A stretch of 64,000 nt of DNA from Enterococcus silesiacus (GCA_001465115.1 CP013614.1:124001-188000); one strand, 5' to 3'. Numbered from the stretch's first letter, positions 31,731-41,230 are shown. Made by a program: numbers and translations. The notes: generated by a model not told the origin, from the sequence alone.

Positions 31731-31993
31731 AAAGCATTGCTTGCAAGGTTAGTAAAACAGAAGGAAAGCGATCCTTGCGTTGTGATTTACCCTAGGTAAG
31801 TACTGTTTTTTTGTGCTAAGTAGATTTATTTTATGAGGCAAATTTTTTTCTGTAAGCAAATTATAGCATCGATTTTTTTAAAATTGAAATGAGAATCACA
31901 CGATGTATTTTCTGATGCAAGAGTATTGTGTAAACTTCGTTAGAAAAAAAGGACTTGAAACGCATATGTTTTTTTAAAAAAAGAATTATTTGT
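31731..31993. other. Intergenic region with weak secondary structure
   Basis: No gene is visible. The pairs GCAAGG (31744-31749) with CCTTGC, and AAACAG with CTGTTTTTTT near 31807-31816, could form a branched hairpin ending in a T run, i.e. a short untranslated transcript or decayed terminator. An extended -10 box (TGTTATACT) at 31991-31999 serves the next gene. Confidence 0.35.
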
Positions 31994-32030
31994 TATACTC
32001 AATGTAATGAAATGAAAGGAGGAAAATTTT

Positions 32031-32738
32031 ATGAAAACAAGAGCTGAACTAAAAAGCGAAGCAAAAGGAATTTTACGTGGCCGCTGGAAAGATAGCTTAT
32101 TAATGTGTTTGGTTCCAACATTAGTCTCAATTGCAATTGCACTTTTGTTATTCTTTTTACTAATCATACCTATTATCACTTTTACTCAAAATAATCCAGA
32201 TATCTTAAACAGTACTGCAGACTACGAAGGAAACTCTGGTGGCGGCGGTGGTAGTTTTGTTGGAGGAATCATTGGCGCAATTTTCAGTGCTGGAATTTCT
32301 TGGACATTCCTAGACCTTTATAGAGGAAAAAGACAAGAAATTCGTCCATTCTCAGACGCTTTCCGTGGCTTTGCCGGACCTGTTGTTTTAGGTATCATCG
32401 GTATTTTTGTCTTAATGTCTATTTTCATTACGCTATGGTCATTATTACTGATTATCCCAGGTATCATCAAAGGTTACTCTTATTCACAAACCTATTTTGT
32501 TTTTTACGATGCCTATGAAGAAACGGGCGTACGTCCAGGGTTTCTAAATTCGATCACTCGTAGTAGACAGCTTATGAAAGGCTATAAAGGTCAATTATTC
32601 TTATTAGACTTGAGCTTTATCGGTTGGCATATCTTAGCCCTTTTAACACTAGGAATCGGCTATTTATGGCTAACACCATACATCACTGCCACAAAAGCTG
32701 CATTCTATGAGAATTTACCAAAAACAACAACTGTTTAA
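32031..32738 (+). CDS. DUF975 family membrane protein
   Basis: 235 residues with about five hydrophobic segments: LVSIAIALLLFFLLIIPII, VGGIIGAIFSAGISWTFLDL, a pair around LGIIGIFVLMSIF / LLLIIPGI, and ILALLTLGIGYLW. It starts KTRAELKSEAKGILRGRWK, the DUF975 signature, and has the PGIIKGYSYSQTYFV motif. A Gly-rich loop (GGGGG) follows the first hairpin. Function unknown; ribosome site AAAGGAGG, own terminator. Confidence 0.85.
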   Translation: MKTRAELKSEAKGILRGRWKDSLLMCLVPTLVSIAIALLLFFLLIIPIITFTQNNPDILNSTADYEGNSGGGGGSFVGGIIGAIFSAGISWTFLDLYRGKRQEIRPFSDAFRGFAGPVVLGIIGIFVLMSIFITLWSLLLIIPGIIKGYSYSQTYFVFYDAYEETGVRPGFLNSITRSRQLMKGYKGQLFLLDLSFIGWHILALLTLGIGYLWLTPYITATKAAFYENLPKTTTV

Positions 32739-32745
32739 AGTGATG

Positions 32746-32777
32746 AAACCAGAAGTTTTCTGCTTCTGGTTTTTTTA
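32746..32777 (+). terminator. Terminator of the DUF975 gene
   Basis: Ten-pair stem (32746-32755 with 32763-32772) and a long T run. Confidence 0.9.
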
Positions 32778-32913
32778 TTTGGGGAAAATCATATGTCGAG
32801 CGAATTGTTTATAATTTGTTTATATTCTTGTTAGCAGCTGTTTACATCCACCTCTTATACTAAAGGTAAGCAATAAGAAAGAGTTACCTAATTATAGGAG
32901 GGAGAAAGAAATC

Positions 32914-33873
32914 ATGAACAATAAAAAAATCATCGTAGGAGTATCAAGTTTAGTCTTATTATTAGCAGGTTGCAGTGTTGGAGCACAAGAGTCTGTAGGT
33001 ACCAAAGGCAGCAGTCAACTGCAAACAGAGCAATCAAAAAGTAATAAGGATAAAAACAAAGGGGATAAACTAACGAAAACTTTAGGCAAAACCGATTGGC
33101 AAGGGACAAAAGTTTACGACAAAGACAACAATGATTTAACTGCAGAAAATGCCAATTTTATTGGTTTAGCAAAATATGATGCTGAAACGGGGCGCTACGA
33201 ATTTTTCGATGCTAAAACAAGTGAGAGCCGTGGGGATCGAGGGACGTTTTTCATTACAAATGATGGAACAAAACGGATTTTGATTTCTGAGACAATGAAT
33301 TATCAAGCCGTTGTCGGTCTAACGGAGCTGACAAATAAAAAATTCACCTACACAAGAAAAGGCAAAGACAAAGCTGGAAATGAAGTAGATGTATTTGTTG
33401 AACATATCCCGTATAATAAAACTGAACTAGCCTTTACGGAAAAAGAAAAACCACTAGACACCACAACAGGAAAAATTGAAACAAAAAAATCTGGTGCTGA
33501 AATTTTAGGGGAAACGTTATGGAATGGTACTAAAGTTGTGGATGATGCAGGTAACGATGTAACGGCGTTTAATCAAAACTTTATCAGTTTAGCTAAATTT
33601 GCAGCTGATACAAATAAATATGAATTTTTCAATTTAGAAACAGGCGTTAGCCGTGGCGATTTTGGTTACTTTGATGTCTTGAATCACAATAAAATCAGAG
33701 CGCACGTATCGATCGGCCAAAACAAATATGGTGCAGCTTTAGAGTTGACGGAACTGAATGATAAGAAATTTACGTACAAACGTATGGGGAAAGATCAATC
33801 CGGCAATGACATCACAGTATTTGTAGAGCATGAACCTTATACGGGTGATTTTCAACCGGAGTTCAGCTTCTAA
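32914..33873 (+). CDS. Lipoprotein with two DUF4822-like repeats
   Basis: 319 residues; lipoprotein signal peptide with lipobox LLAGC, a Lys/Ser-rich linker, then two ~125-residue copies of one domain. Each copy has LGxTxWxGTKV, then N-F-I-x-L-A-K, YEFF, SRGDxG and, at its end, KFTYxRxGKDxxGNxxxVFVEHxPY. I believe this is the DUF4822 family of enterococci; function unknown. It heads a cluster with the histidine kinase and response regulator (56 bases downstream), suggesting a surface protein linked to that signalling system. Confidence 0.75.
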   Translation: MNNKKIIVGVSSLVLLLAGCSVGAQESVGTKGSSQLQTEQSKSNKDKNKGDKLTKTLGKTDWQGTKVYDKDNNDLTAENANFIGLAKYDAETGRYEFFDAKTSESRGDRGTFFITNDGTKRILISETMNYQAVVGLTELTNKKFTYTRKGKDKAGNEVDVFVEHIPYNKTELAFTEKEKPLDTTTGKIETKKSGAEILGETLWNGTKVVDDAGNDVTAFNQNFISLAKFAADTNKYEFFNLETGVSRGDFGYFDVLNHNKIRAHVSIGQNKYGAALELTELNDKKFTYKRMGKDQSGNDITVFVEHEPYTGDFQPEFSF

Positions 33874-33928
33874 GCTGTTTTGAGTAAAAGCAATTGTTCC
33901 CCTAATAAATGAACCAAAGGAGAAAAAA

Positions 33929-35392
33929 ATGACAATAAAAAAACGATTTCTCATTTCATATATTGGGGGCATTGCAATTGCTTGCCTTTCACTTTTTTCA
34001 ATTATTTGTATTGTATTTTATGTAACGACAGGGAAAATACCCAGTCCAGCAACGTTGTATAAAACTTTTACAGAACAGCGTTCATTGAGTCCAGAAGAAG
34101 AACTAGCCTATATCAAGCTGCGTGGGATAGCGAAATCTGATCCAGATCAACTATTGACGCCAGAGTCTGAATTAAAGCAAATGATCAATCAGTTTGAACG
34201 TGAATCATTAGGTGTAGTTGTGCGCAAACAAGAAAACATCGCCTATTATTCTCAAGATTTAGTAGAGAAATCATTGATTGTTCATTTTCCTAAATTTGAC
34301 GCGAATAACATCGAAACAAGAGGAACCATTGATAATGCAGGTCGCTTGTATCGCTATATGAAATTTGATTTTTATTTTAGTGATCAAGTCCCAGGTAGTC
34401 TATTAGTCTTGAAAAAAGAAAATAACTTTTTAGAGTTTATGACGAAATGGGGCGTATTGGTCATCGTAACGATTTTACTTGTGGCACTTAGTGGATTACT
34501 TTTTTTAAATTATTTATTGAAGAAAACGGTTATTACTCCTTTGGAAAATCTAGGTGCAGGAATGTCTGCGATAAGTGATGGTCAATTAGAAACGTCGATG
34601 ACAAAACCTGTCAAACAAACGGCAATGGAAGTAAAGCAGTTGACGGATGATTTTGAAAAAATGCGAGAAGCTTTGATTGATTCAACCGAGGAACAAGCAA
34701 AACTTGAAAATAACCGCAAAGAACTTGTAGCAAGTATTTCTCACGATCTTAAAACACCGATCACCTCGATCATTGGTTACGTGGAAGGCTTGCTGGATGG
34801 TGTGGCAGATTCTCCAGAAAAGAGAGCTAAATATTTACAGACGATTCATACCAAAGCTCTTTCATTGAATGAATTGATCGAAGAACTGTTTTTATATTCT
34901 AAACTAGATGCAGCGGCAATTCCTTTTCACTTTGAACGTATTGATGTCAAGGAATTTTTAAAACATATCATTGAGGAATTTCAGCTGCAAGACAACCAAG
35001 TTTCGCTTCAACTATCTAATCAACAAGCAGGCCCAAGCTATGTGTTAGCGGATCGCATGCAGTTAAATCGAGTCTTCATCAATTTGATTGAAAATAGTAT
35101 GAAATTTAAAGCGATTGATCGTCCACTCTTCATTCAAATCGATGTTTCTGAAAATCGAGGAATGGTAGCAGTCCGTGTAGCTGACAACGGTCAAGGCATT
35201 TCAGCGGAACAATTGCCGTTTGTGTTTGATCATTTCTATCGAGGTGAAGAGGCGCGGCCGACCAATACTGGTGGCAGTGGTTTAGGTCTTGCAATCGTTA
35301 AGAAAATTATTGATATGCATGATGGGCAAGTCGAGATTGAAAGTACGCTAGATCATGGAACGATCGTCACGATCCTATTAAAAAAAGCCTGA
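33929..35392 (+). CDS. Membrane sensor histidine kinase
   Basis: 487 residues: transmembrane segment ~8-32, extracellular domain ~33-170, second transmembrane segment ~174-196, HAMP linker, HisKA box SISHDLKTPITS with the phospho-accepting H272, then the ATPase with ENSMKFK (N box), DNGQGI (G1) and GGSGLGLAI (G2). It phosphorylates the response regulator encoded 13 bases downstream. Ligand unknown; the flanking lipoproteins may be targets or sensors. Confidence 0.93.
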   Translation: MTIKKRFLISYIGGIAIACLSLFSIICIVFYVTTGKIPSPATLYKTFTEQRSLSPEEELAYIKLRGIAKSDPDQLLTPESELKQMINQFERESLGVVVRKQENIAYYSQDLVEKSLIVHFPKFDANNIETRGTIDNAGRLYRYMKFDFYFSDQVPGSLLVLKKENNFLEFMTKWGVLVIVTILLVALSGLLFLNYLLKKTVITPLENLGAGMSAISDGQLETSMTKPVKQTAMEVKQLTDDFEKMREALIDSTEEQAKLENNRKELVASISHDLKTPITSIIGYVEGLLDGVADSPEKRAKYLQTIHTKALSLNELIEELFLYSKLDAAAIPFHFERIDVKEFLKHIIEEFQLQDNQVSLQLSNQQAGPSYVLADRMQLNRVFINLIENSMKFKAIDRPLFIQIDVSENRGMVAVRVADNGQGISAEQLPFVFDHFYRGEEARPTNTGGSGLGLAIVKKIIDMHDGQVEIESTLDHGTIVTILLKKA

Positions 35393-35405
35393 GGAGGACA
35401 GCCTA

Positions 35406-36107
35406 ATGTCAAACAAAGTATCACGTATTTTATTGATCGAAGATGATGCAAGTATCGCAGAACTGCAAAAAGATTATTTAGAAATCAATCATATGGAAGC
35501 TGAGATCGCAAGTGATGGACTGGTTGGTCTAAATCGGGCGCTGAATGAACCATTTGATTTGATCGTAATCGACATCATGTTGCCTTCAATGGATGGCTTT
35601 GAAATTTGCCGACGAATTAGAGAAAAGAAAAATATCCCGCTTATGATCGTTTCTGCTAAAAAAGAGGATATCGATAAAGTCAGAGGCTTAGGGTTAGGTG
35701 CAGATGATTATATGACTAAACCATTTAGCCCAAGTGAATTAGTGGCTCGCGTAGAAGCTCATATCAAACGTTATCAATTACTGACTAGAACAGATCAAGC
35801 CAATGATACGGTAGAAAGCGGTCAAATTATGATCGATAAAAGTGCTCGTAGAGTGTTTGTTTTAGGCGAAGAGATTATTTTTACGACGAAAGAATTTGAT
35901 TTATTGCTATTTTTTATGGAACATCCGAATCGAGTGTGGATGAAAGAACAGTTATTTCGCCAAGTTTGGGAGATGGATGAGCTTGATAGTGATATCTACA
36001 CAGTTGTTGTTCATGTCGGCCGAATCAGAGAAAAGCTAAAAAAAGGGAAATTATCTGAAATTCCGATAGAGACTATTTGGGGCAGCGGTTATCGCTTTAA
36101 TGCTTGA
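35406..36107 (+). CDS. OmpR-family response regulator
   Basis: 233 residues. Receiver domain with the acidic pocket EDD (~12-14), phospho-acceptor D56 (VIDIMLPSMDG), and the VSAKKED lysine; C-terminal winged helix (TTKEFDLLLFFMEHPNRVWMKEQL-type, ending WGSGYRF). Partner of the kinase immediately upstream. GAGGAC ribosome site. It probably controls the surrounding lipoprotein genes. Confidence 0.95.
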   Translation: MSNKVSRILLIEDDASIAELQKDYLEINHMEAEIASDGLVGLNRALNEPFDLIVIDIMLPSMDGFEICRRIREKKNIPLMIVSAKKEDIDKVRGLGLGADDYMTKPFSPSELVARVEAHIKRYQLLTRTDQANDTVESGQIMIDKSARRVFVLGEEIIFTTKEFDLLLFFMEHPNRVWMKEQLFRQVWEMDELDSDIYTVVVHVGRIREKLKKGKLSEIPIETIWGSGYRFNA

Positions 36108-36131
36108 AAAAGAAATAAAAGGAGAAAATCT

Positions 36132-37184
36132 ATGAAAAAAAGCTATCTATTTGCTGTTTTCATTTTGTGCAGTATCATTGGTCTTTCAGCCTGTAAGCCG
36201 GATCAAAGAATAGAGACAGAAGCTTCCAGTACATCAGTAAGACCGCCACTTGTTAACGAATCATCCTCAGAGTCAGAAGCTGTTTTGCCAAGTGAGGAGA
36301 CGAAGAATGCAGGAATCAATGATCTGTCTTTTGAAGATACTTCATATAACTATGATGTGGTGACAGGTGCTACTCAAACAACTTTTGGTTCAAACCCAAA
36401 ACCTCTTTACACTTATGAAGAAAAGCTCAAGAAAATGTTTTGGTCAAATCAGCCTCCGCTAGGATTGATGGAAGGTAACTATTTTGCCAATGATGGTTAT
36501 TTTGACGTGGGGAATAAAGGCATTGTTGAGATTATTACCGATGATACGCAGAAAATCATTAACGTTGAATTCAATGAATATGGTGCTGAAAATTATTACG
36601 CATCAAAATATGCAGGAGCGAATAAACGTCTTTCTGATTATGCGTTCTTTCAAGCCCAAAATCCAAGAACCGACACTACTTTAGTAACGGTCGTCAACGG
36701 AATCACATTTGTAGAAAAACAAATGCGCGAAGAAAATCGCATAACGGGAAATTTTGAAACCGTCAAAGGCTCCTCAACTACTGCAAGAGAAGGCTTGATG
36801 GCAATTGCAGCAGAGTTAGCAGAAGAAATTAAACAACCATCTAAAACGAAATATATCGGTTATGCTGAAGATTTTGGCAATGGCCTAATCGGAAGAATCC
36901 AATTGACTGTGACGGATGGAACAATCGACAGCGCACGTTATGACGAATATTTTGCAGATCAGCCTGAAAAAATTGTTGCAGATCATCTGAAAAAATATTA
37001 TCGGCAATCAAAATATTTCTCTTTAGAATATCATGAAGAAACAAAAGATGATTTTATAGCATTTTCTGACCATTTGACTAAAGCAATCGTTGATCAACAG
37101 ACACTAGTGTTTGAAAACAGCGAATTCACAAAACATCCTTCATTTGCTTCGTATCAAAAATTAATCGAACATATTGAACGTTAA
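36132..37184 (+). CDS. Lipoprotein with FMN-binding-like domains
   Basis: 350 residues with a lipoprotein signal peptide (lipobox LSAC), an acidic Ser-rich linker, and two domains that resemble FMN-binding modules: one at about 115-190 (GYFDVGNKGIVEIITDD then NVEFNEYG) and one at about 235-345 (GNGLIGRIQLTVTDG then SARYDEY). Between linker and first domain stands DVVTGATQTT, close to the ApbE flavinylation motif DxxTGATxT/S. It may carry covalent flavin and take part in extracellular electron transfer, as PplA does. It starts 24 bases after the response regulator. Confidence 0.6.
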   Translation: MKKSYLFAVFILCSIIGLSACKPDQRIETEASSTSVRPPLVNESSSESEAVLPSEETKNAGINDLSFEDTSYNYDVVTGATQTTFGSNPKPLYTYEEKLKKMFWSNQPPLGLMEGNYFANDGYFDVGNKGIVEIITDDTQKIINVEFNEYGAENYYASKYAGANKRLSDYAFFQAQNPRTDTTLVTVVNGITFVEKQMREENRITGNFETVKGSSTTAREGLMAIAAELAEEIKQPSKTKYIGYAEDFGNGLIGRIQLTVTDGTIDSARYDEYFADQPEKIVADHLKKYYRQSKYFSLEYHEETKDDFIAFSDHLTKAIVDQQTLVFENSEFTKHPSFASYQKLIEHIER

Positions 37185-37265
37185 ACGAACGCAACGAATG
37201 TTTCGACACACTTTTGACATATTTTCATTTTATACTAAATAAAAATAAGTTAGGAGCGATTAGAT

Positions 37266-37553
37266 ATGGGTTATTGTTCAAATTTTTTCAGTGGAGGTCG
37301 TGGCATGATGCGAGGTGGGATGTTTGGTATGGGATTATTGTGGTGGGTCTTGGTAGCTGTTGTGATTATTGGCGCTGTTTATTTTATGAAAAACAGAACA
37401 AATCAACAGATAAACACAAGCAACCCAACGCAAACAGAGTCAGCTCAACAAGCGGCTCGCCCGTCAGCATTTGATGTGCTGGATGAGGAATATGCTAAGG
37501 GGAATATCACAGAAGAAGAATATGTGCATAAAAAAGAAGTGCTTCGAAAATAA
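37266..37553 (+). CDS. Small membrane protein with SHOCT domain
   Basis: 95 residues: Gly/Met-rich N-terminus (GGRGMMRGGMFGMG), one transmembrane segment (LLWWVLVAVVIIGAVYFM), a polar linker and a C-terminal SHOCT motif (DVLDEEYAKGNITEEEYVHKK), a short oligomerisation module. AGGAG lies 10 bases before the ATG. It ends the kinase-regulator-lipoprotein cluster and may belong to its regulon. Confidence 0.8.
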   Translation: MGYCSNFFSGGRGMMRGGMFGMGLLWWVLVAVVIIGAVYFMKNRTNQQINTSNPTQTESAQQAARPSAFDVLDEEYAKGNITEEEYVHKKEVLRK

Positions 37554-37621
37554 AAATAATATAAGTAACTTCTATAAAACAATTTTTTGAAAGTCAGGTA
37601 AATAGAAAATTTAAATTCAGT

Positions 37622-37658
37622 AAAAGATGACTTACGATAATAAGTAGGTCATCTTTTT
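37622..37658. terminator. Bidirectional terminator between SHOCT and HxlR genes
   Basis: Thirteen- to fourteen-pair stem (37622-37635 with 37644-37657, one G-U), T run to the right; the HxlR stop codon lies in that T run. Confidence 0.85.
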
Positions 37659-38019
37659 ATTTTTGTCTTAGTTCTAAAAGGTTCCTGTTCTCCTCACACC
37701 AATTTCCAAATACTTCATAAATAGGCAGAAGACTCCTTCCAAGTTCTGTAAGCAAATATTCTACTCTAGGTATAATTTCGTCGTGTTCTGTCCTAGAAAT
37801 AAGCCCGTCCTTTTCTAAATCTTTCAATTGAGCTGATAATATTTTATGACTGACTTCAGGAATTTTTCTTTTTAGTTGCCCATATCTAATGTTATGATTT
37901 TCACTCAAGTGATAAATAATTTGTATTTTCCATTTGCCACCTATCATAGTTAGCAATTGCTCTATATTTTCAAAACCATAATCTTTAACAGTGCATTTAT
38001 TTTCTTTTCCTGTTTTCAA
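37657..38019 (-). CDS. HxlR-family transcriptional regulator
   Basis: 120-residue winged-helix protein. It has the conserved N-terminal cysteine (KCTVKDYG), IGGKWKIQIIYHL, the GQLKRKIPEVSHKILSAQLKDLEKDGLI recognition region and the VEYLLTELGRSLLPI wing. Members often sense thiol stress or aldehydes through that cysteine and control the divergent gene. Here the divergent gene at 38117 is broken, so its local target has been lost. A short divergent spacer contains both promoters. Confidence 0.92.
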   Translation of the reverse strand: MKTGKENKCTVKDYGFENIEQLLTMIGGKWKIQIIYHLSENHNIRYGQLKRKIPEVSHKILSAQLKDLEKDGLISRTEHDEIIPRVEYLLTELGRSLLPIYEVFGNWCEENRNLLELRQK

Positions 38020-38116
38020 ATCTTATCCTCCACTAAGTACTTACTTTTTTGTGCGTAATTGTGCTGTTCATCTTTTTATTATATACTCAAACCAGTTAAT
38101 AAAGAAGGAGAATATA

Positions 38117-38498
38117 ATGCTAGAAATACTAACAGTAGTTATTGCAAATAGCTTTTTCCTTAAAGCTTTATTGCATCTACTATTGATATCTAGGCTTCTT
38201 TTCGGTGAATATGTTATTGGCGGAAAAATGTTGTCCTACCAATTAAAATGAGGATTATCAGTAGTTTACTCTTATTCATTAGGGCGATTGTTAGTATTAG
38301 TTATCTTAACGATAGGCAATTGATCCATATCCAATATTGAAGCAGTTCAATAGAAGCTTGATAGCCTTAATCACTATCTTCCTTTTCTTTGCCGTTATTT
38401 CTAACTATTTCTTAACGAAAAGGGAGAAGCAGCGCAACGTTATGACGCTATTTAGCCTGGTCATTTTTATGCTTAGCTGTATAATATTGTTCTTGTAG
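38117..38498 (+). pseudogene. Decayed small membrane protein gene
   Basis: An ATG at 38117 with AAGGAG gives a hydrophobic start (LEILTVVIANSFFLKALL) that stops at 38249. Hydrophobic coding-like stretches continue in other frames: RIISSLLLFIRA from about 38252, and from about 38361 ALITIFLFFAVIS, then FLTKREKQ and a last membrane segment ending at TAG 38498. This looks like one three- to four-helix membrane protein with at least two frameshifts, divergent from hxlR. Family not recognised. Confidence 0.55.
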
Positions 38499-38550
38499 TT
38501 TCTTGTGATAGACCTCGAAATATAATATATCATTTAAAAGGGAGAACGTA

Positions 38551-38892
38551 ATGAATTTAATTAAAAATAGTAATATCGCAATTGCTTTTTTACTAGAAAT
38601 ATTTGCTATATTTATTTTAGGATATTGGGGATTTACTCTTCAATCTAATAAAATTATTCGTGTTACGGTCGGTTTGTTAGCACCTGTGTCAATAATTGCT
38701 ATTTGGAGTATTTGGTGTGCTCCATCTTCAAGACATCGCCTTGAGGGATTATGGCTTGTAGGGCTTAAATGTTTACTTTTTGGAATTATGGTATGTTGTT
38801 TACTTAGTATGAATCAGCCTTTTGCAGCAATCTTTTTTGGAGTTATGGTTATCATTAATCTTGGGGCTAGTAGGTATTTTGGAACACTTTAA
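38551..38892 (+). CDS. DUF2568 (YrdB-like) membrane protein
   Basis: 113 residues with four hydrophobic segments: IAIAFLLEIFAIFILGYWGF, VTVGLLAPVSIIAIWSIW, GLKCLLFGIMVCCLLSM and AAIFFGVMVIINL. The LLE-F-A...GYWG start and the W..W.AP.S..R turn match DUF2568, whose function is unknown. AGGGAG ribosome site; it stands alone. Confidence 0.75.
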   Translation: MNLIKNSNIAIAFLLEIFAIFILGYWGFTLQSNKIIRVTVGLLAPVSIIAIWSIWCAPSSRHRLEGLWLVGLKCLLFGIMVCCLLSMNQPFAAIFFGVMVIINLGASRYFGTL

Positions 38893-39071
38893 CCTCACTA
38901 TTATGTATAATTTATACTTGATTAGGTATTTTGTTTTACTAAATATGTTATAAAAGAAACAAAGATTTTGCAATCTTGTTTCTTTTTTTGTCGTCATCTC
39001 AATTTGTGATTTTTTGTTATACTAAACTTAGGATCAAGAATCAAATTGCATAATATATAAGGAGTCATCAA

Positions 39072-39872
39072 ATGGAAAAAAAGTACAAAACAAGTCAAAT
39101 ATTTAAGATAATGGGGCTATCAAGAGATACCCTGCGGCACTATGAAAAAGAGGGGATTATTGCACCTACAAAAGATAAAGATAATCATTATAGACAATTT
39201 CAATTTAAAGATATATACACGCTATTAGTTACAGGATTTTATAAAAAAAGAGGATTAACTTTAAAAGAAATTAAAGAAGTAAAAGCTGGATATGACGCAG
39301 ATCAGCTACAATCGCTGTTGATTAAAAAACAGCAAAAATTACGAGATAATATTAAAGAACAGGAACGCATGATTAAAGAAATCGAGCAGACTTTAGCGTT
39401 TACAGAAATGTTTGAACAGCATTTAAATAATTTTACGATCCAAGATTTCCCATTTTTTGAGGTCAGTAATGAATTTTCTGATTTCCACAATATTGATGAA
39501 TATTATGACCTTGTGCGAGATCAAAGCCCTTTGAGAGACTATCCTTTTTCAAATTTAATTAGATTGTTTAAGTTTGATGAAGCTGGATTGTTAAACACCA
39601 AGATGTTAATAGCTGATGAGAAAAGACCATCGTATATACTAAATAAAAATAATACAAAAAGCTACTCCAAATGTGTTTATACAGTTGTGGAGGATGGAGA
39701 ATACAAAAATCAAGATGAAGATATCACAGAAGATATTATTAGATTGTTTTTAGATTGGGCAAAACAAGAAGGGATTGAGCCAATAGGTGAGGCTTATGGT
39801 AGGACTCGATTAATTACGTACTGTGATCAAAAGGAACGAATATTTATTGAGGTTTTTTTTCCAATAAAATAG
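39072..39872 (+). CDS. MerR-family regulator with C-terminal effector domain
   Basis: 266 residues: an N-terminal MerR winged helix (YKTSQIFKIMGLSRDTLRHYEKEGI), a coiled-coil dimer helix (~75-118), and a C-terminal ~130-residue domain ending GEAYGRTRLITYCDQKERIFIEVFFPI, reminiscent of GyrI-like ligand-binding domains. Such proteins respond to small hydrophobic molecules. The downstream promoter at 39877 has the 19-base spacer that MerR proteins act on, so the alpha/beta hydrolase gene is the likely target. Confidence 0.88.
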   Translation: MEKKYKTSQIFKIMGLSRDTLRHYEKEGIIAPTKDKDNHYRQFQFKDIYTLLVTGFYKKRGLTLKEIKEVKAGYDADQLQSLLIKKQQKLRDNIKEQERMIKEIEQTLAFTEMFEQHLNNFTIQDFPFFEVSNEFSDFHNIDEYYDLVRDQSPLRDYPFSNLIRLFKFDEAGLLNTKMLIADEKRPSYILNKNNTKSYSKCVYTVVEDGEYKNQDEDITEDIIRLFLDWAKQEGIEPIGEAYGRTRLITYCDQKERIFIEVFFPIK

Positions 39873-39876
39873 GCTA

Positions 39877-39907
39877 TTGACTTGGGTGTTAGCCCCTACT
39901 TTATACT
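39877..39907 (+). promoter_or_regulatory. MerR-type promoter with 19-bp spacer
   Basis: TTGACT at 39877-39882 and TATACT at 39902-39907 are 19 bases apart, and the spacer carries an imperfect dyad (TTGGGTG ... GCCCCTACT). Long spacers of this type are activated by MerR proteins that twist the DNA; the regulator gene ends 5 bases upstream. Confidence 0.75.
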
Positions 39908-39972
39908 ACTAACTTAGCTAGGGAAAAATTTTTTCTAAAAGCTAAAAGTATAAAAGTAGGAGGAGTATAGCG

Positions 39973-41079
39973 ATGGATACTAAACAAAAAAATTTACGTC
40001 AGAAGATAATAAAGGGAATCAAGGTTATTTTCATTTTTATATTAACAGTGGTAGCTACAGGTATCATTGCTATTATAGTAATGAGCCCTGGAAAAACTGA
40101 ATCGTACCGTGATAAACAAGGAAAAGTGCTAGAAGGAAGTGTCTCTGAAATTACCCGAAAGAAAATCGGCGGAGTCGAACAAGGCATGATTTTAAAGGGA
40201 AAAAGTGATAAAAATCCAATATTATTATTTTTGCATGGAGGACCAGGAACACCTGAATATGTTTTCTTTAAAGAACATAATATTGGTTTAGAAGATAAGT
40301 TCACCGTTTGCTGGTGGGACCAACGTGGGGCAGGTATGTCTTATGATGAATCAATTTCAGCGGACACAATGAATTTAGAACAATTGATCTCTGACACCGT
40401 AGAAGTAACGAATTATTTAAGGAAACGGTTTGGTCAGGAAAAAATCTACCTTATGGGGCATTCTTGGGGGACTTTTTTAGGTGTAGAGACGGTCTCACGC
40501 AATCCTGAATTATATAATGCGTATATCGGAACGGGACAAATGGTAAATGCTATGGACAATGAAAAAATGGCGTACGACTATATGATAAATACAGCTACTA
40601 AAAATAATGATAAAGAAATGCTTCAAGAGTTACAAAAATTTCCAGTCAAAGGCGAAGAATCTTTAACAGAGGAGTACTTTGAAATGCGTGGCAAAACATT
40701 GAATAAGCTCGGAAGTGGTTTAACACATAAGCCAACGACTAATACGACTTTAATGCTATCTTTACTACGATTCAAAGAATATACAATCAACCAAAAAATC
40801 AATTTTACAAAAAGTGAAGCTTTTGCCCACCCTGTTATGGACTCTATTCGATATCTTGATTTGTTTGAGGAAGTACCCAAATTGGATGTTCCTGTTTATA
40901 TTTTACAAGGGCTTCATGATTATCAAACATCTTATCCAGGAGCCAAAGCATTCTATGACAAATTAAAAGCACCTACTAAGAAGTTTTATACATTTGATGA
41001 TTCTGCACATACTCCAATCATTGAAGAACCTGAAAAATTTATGAGAATTTTGGTAGAAGATGTTTTAGGTGAAAAGTAA
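39973..41079 (+). CDS. Membrane-anchored alpha/beta hydrolase, prolyl-aminopeptidase-like
   Basis: 368 residues. One N-terminal transmembrane segment (VIFIFILTVVATGIIAIIVM, ~18-37), then an alpha/beta hydrolase domain with HGGPG (88-92, oxyanion hole), WWDQRGAG and nucleophile GHSWG (S164). The acid/histidine part is in LQGLHDYQT and DDSAHTP. HGGPG plus DQRGAG are typical of proline iminopeptidases (S33). Probably faces outside the membrane. Expression is predicted to be switched on by the MerR protein encoded upstream. Confidence 0.85.
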   Translation: MDTKQKNLRQKIIKGIKVIFIFILTVVATGIIAIIVMSPGKTESYRDKQGKVLEGSVSEITRKKIGGVEQGMILKGKSDKNPILLFLHGGPGTPEYVFFKEHNIGLEDKFTVCWWDQRGAGMSYDESISADTMNLEQLISDTVEVTNYLRKRFGQEKIYLMGHSWGTFLGVETVSRNPELYNAYIGTGQMVNAMDNEKMAYDYMINTATKNNDKEMLQELQKFPVKGEESLTEEYFEMRGKTLNKLGSGLTHKPTTNTTLMLSLLRFKEYTINQKINFTKSEAFAHPVMDSIRYLDLFEEVPKLDVPVYILQGLHDYQTSYPGAKAFYDKLKAPTKKFYTFDDSAHTPIIEEPEKFMRILVEDVLGEK

Positions 41080-41140
41080 TAATGTGTTTTTTTTTTAAAC
41101 GATTTTAGTTAAACTGTAGTACGAAAATTTAGATCAACGG

Positions 41141-41170
41141 CTGAGTTCAGAAATATATTTCTGAACTCAG
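41141..41170. terminator. Hairpin between hydrolase and UvrA-like gene
   Basis: Perfect 14-base stem (41141-41154 with 41157-41170) with a two-base loop, between convergent genes; weak T content, so a bidirectional terminator is likely but not certain. Confidence 0.65.
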
Positions 41171-41230
41171 TCATTACTCTATAGTGCCCATTAAAGTTTA
41201 TTTTTGTATTCTATGAAGAACAATCGTGAC

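Noticed and set aside
37214..37474. 86-codon frame overlapping the SHOCT gene
   Set aside because: Shadow frame: the SHOCT frame has the ribosome site, membrane helix and domain motif.
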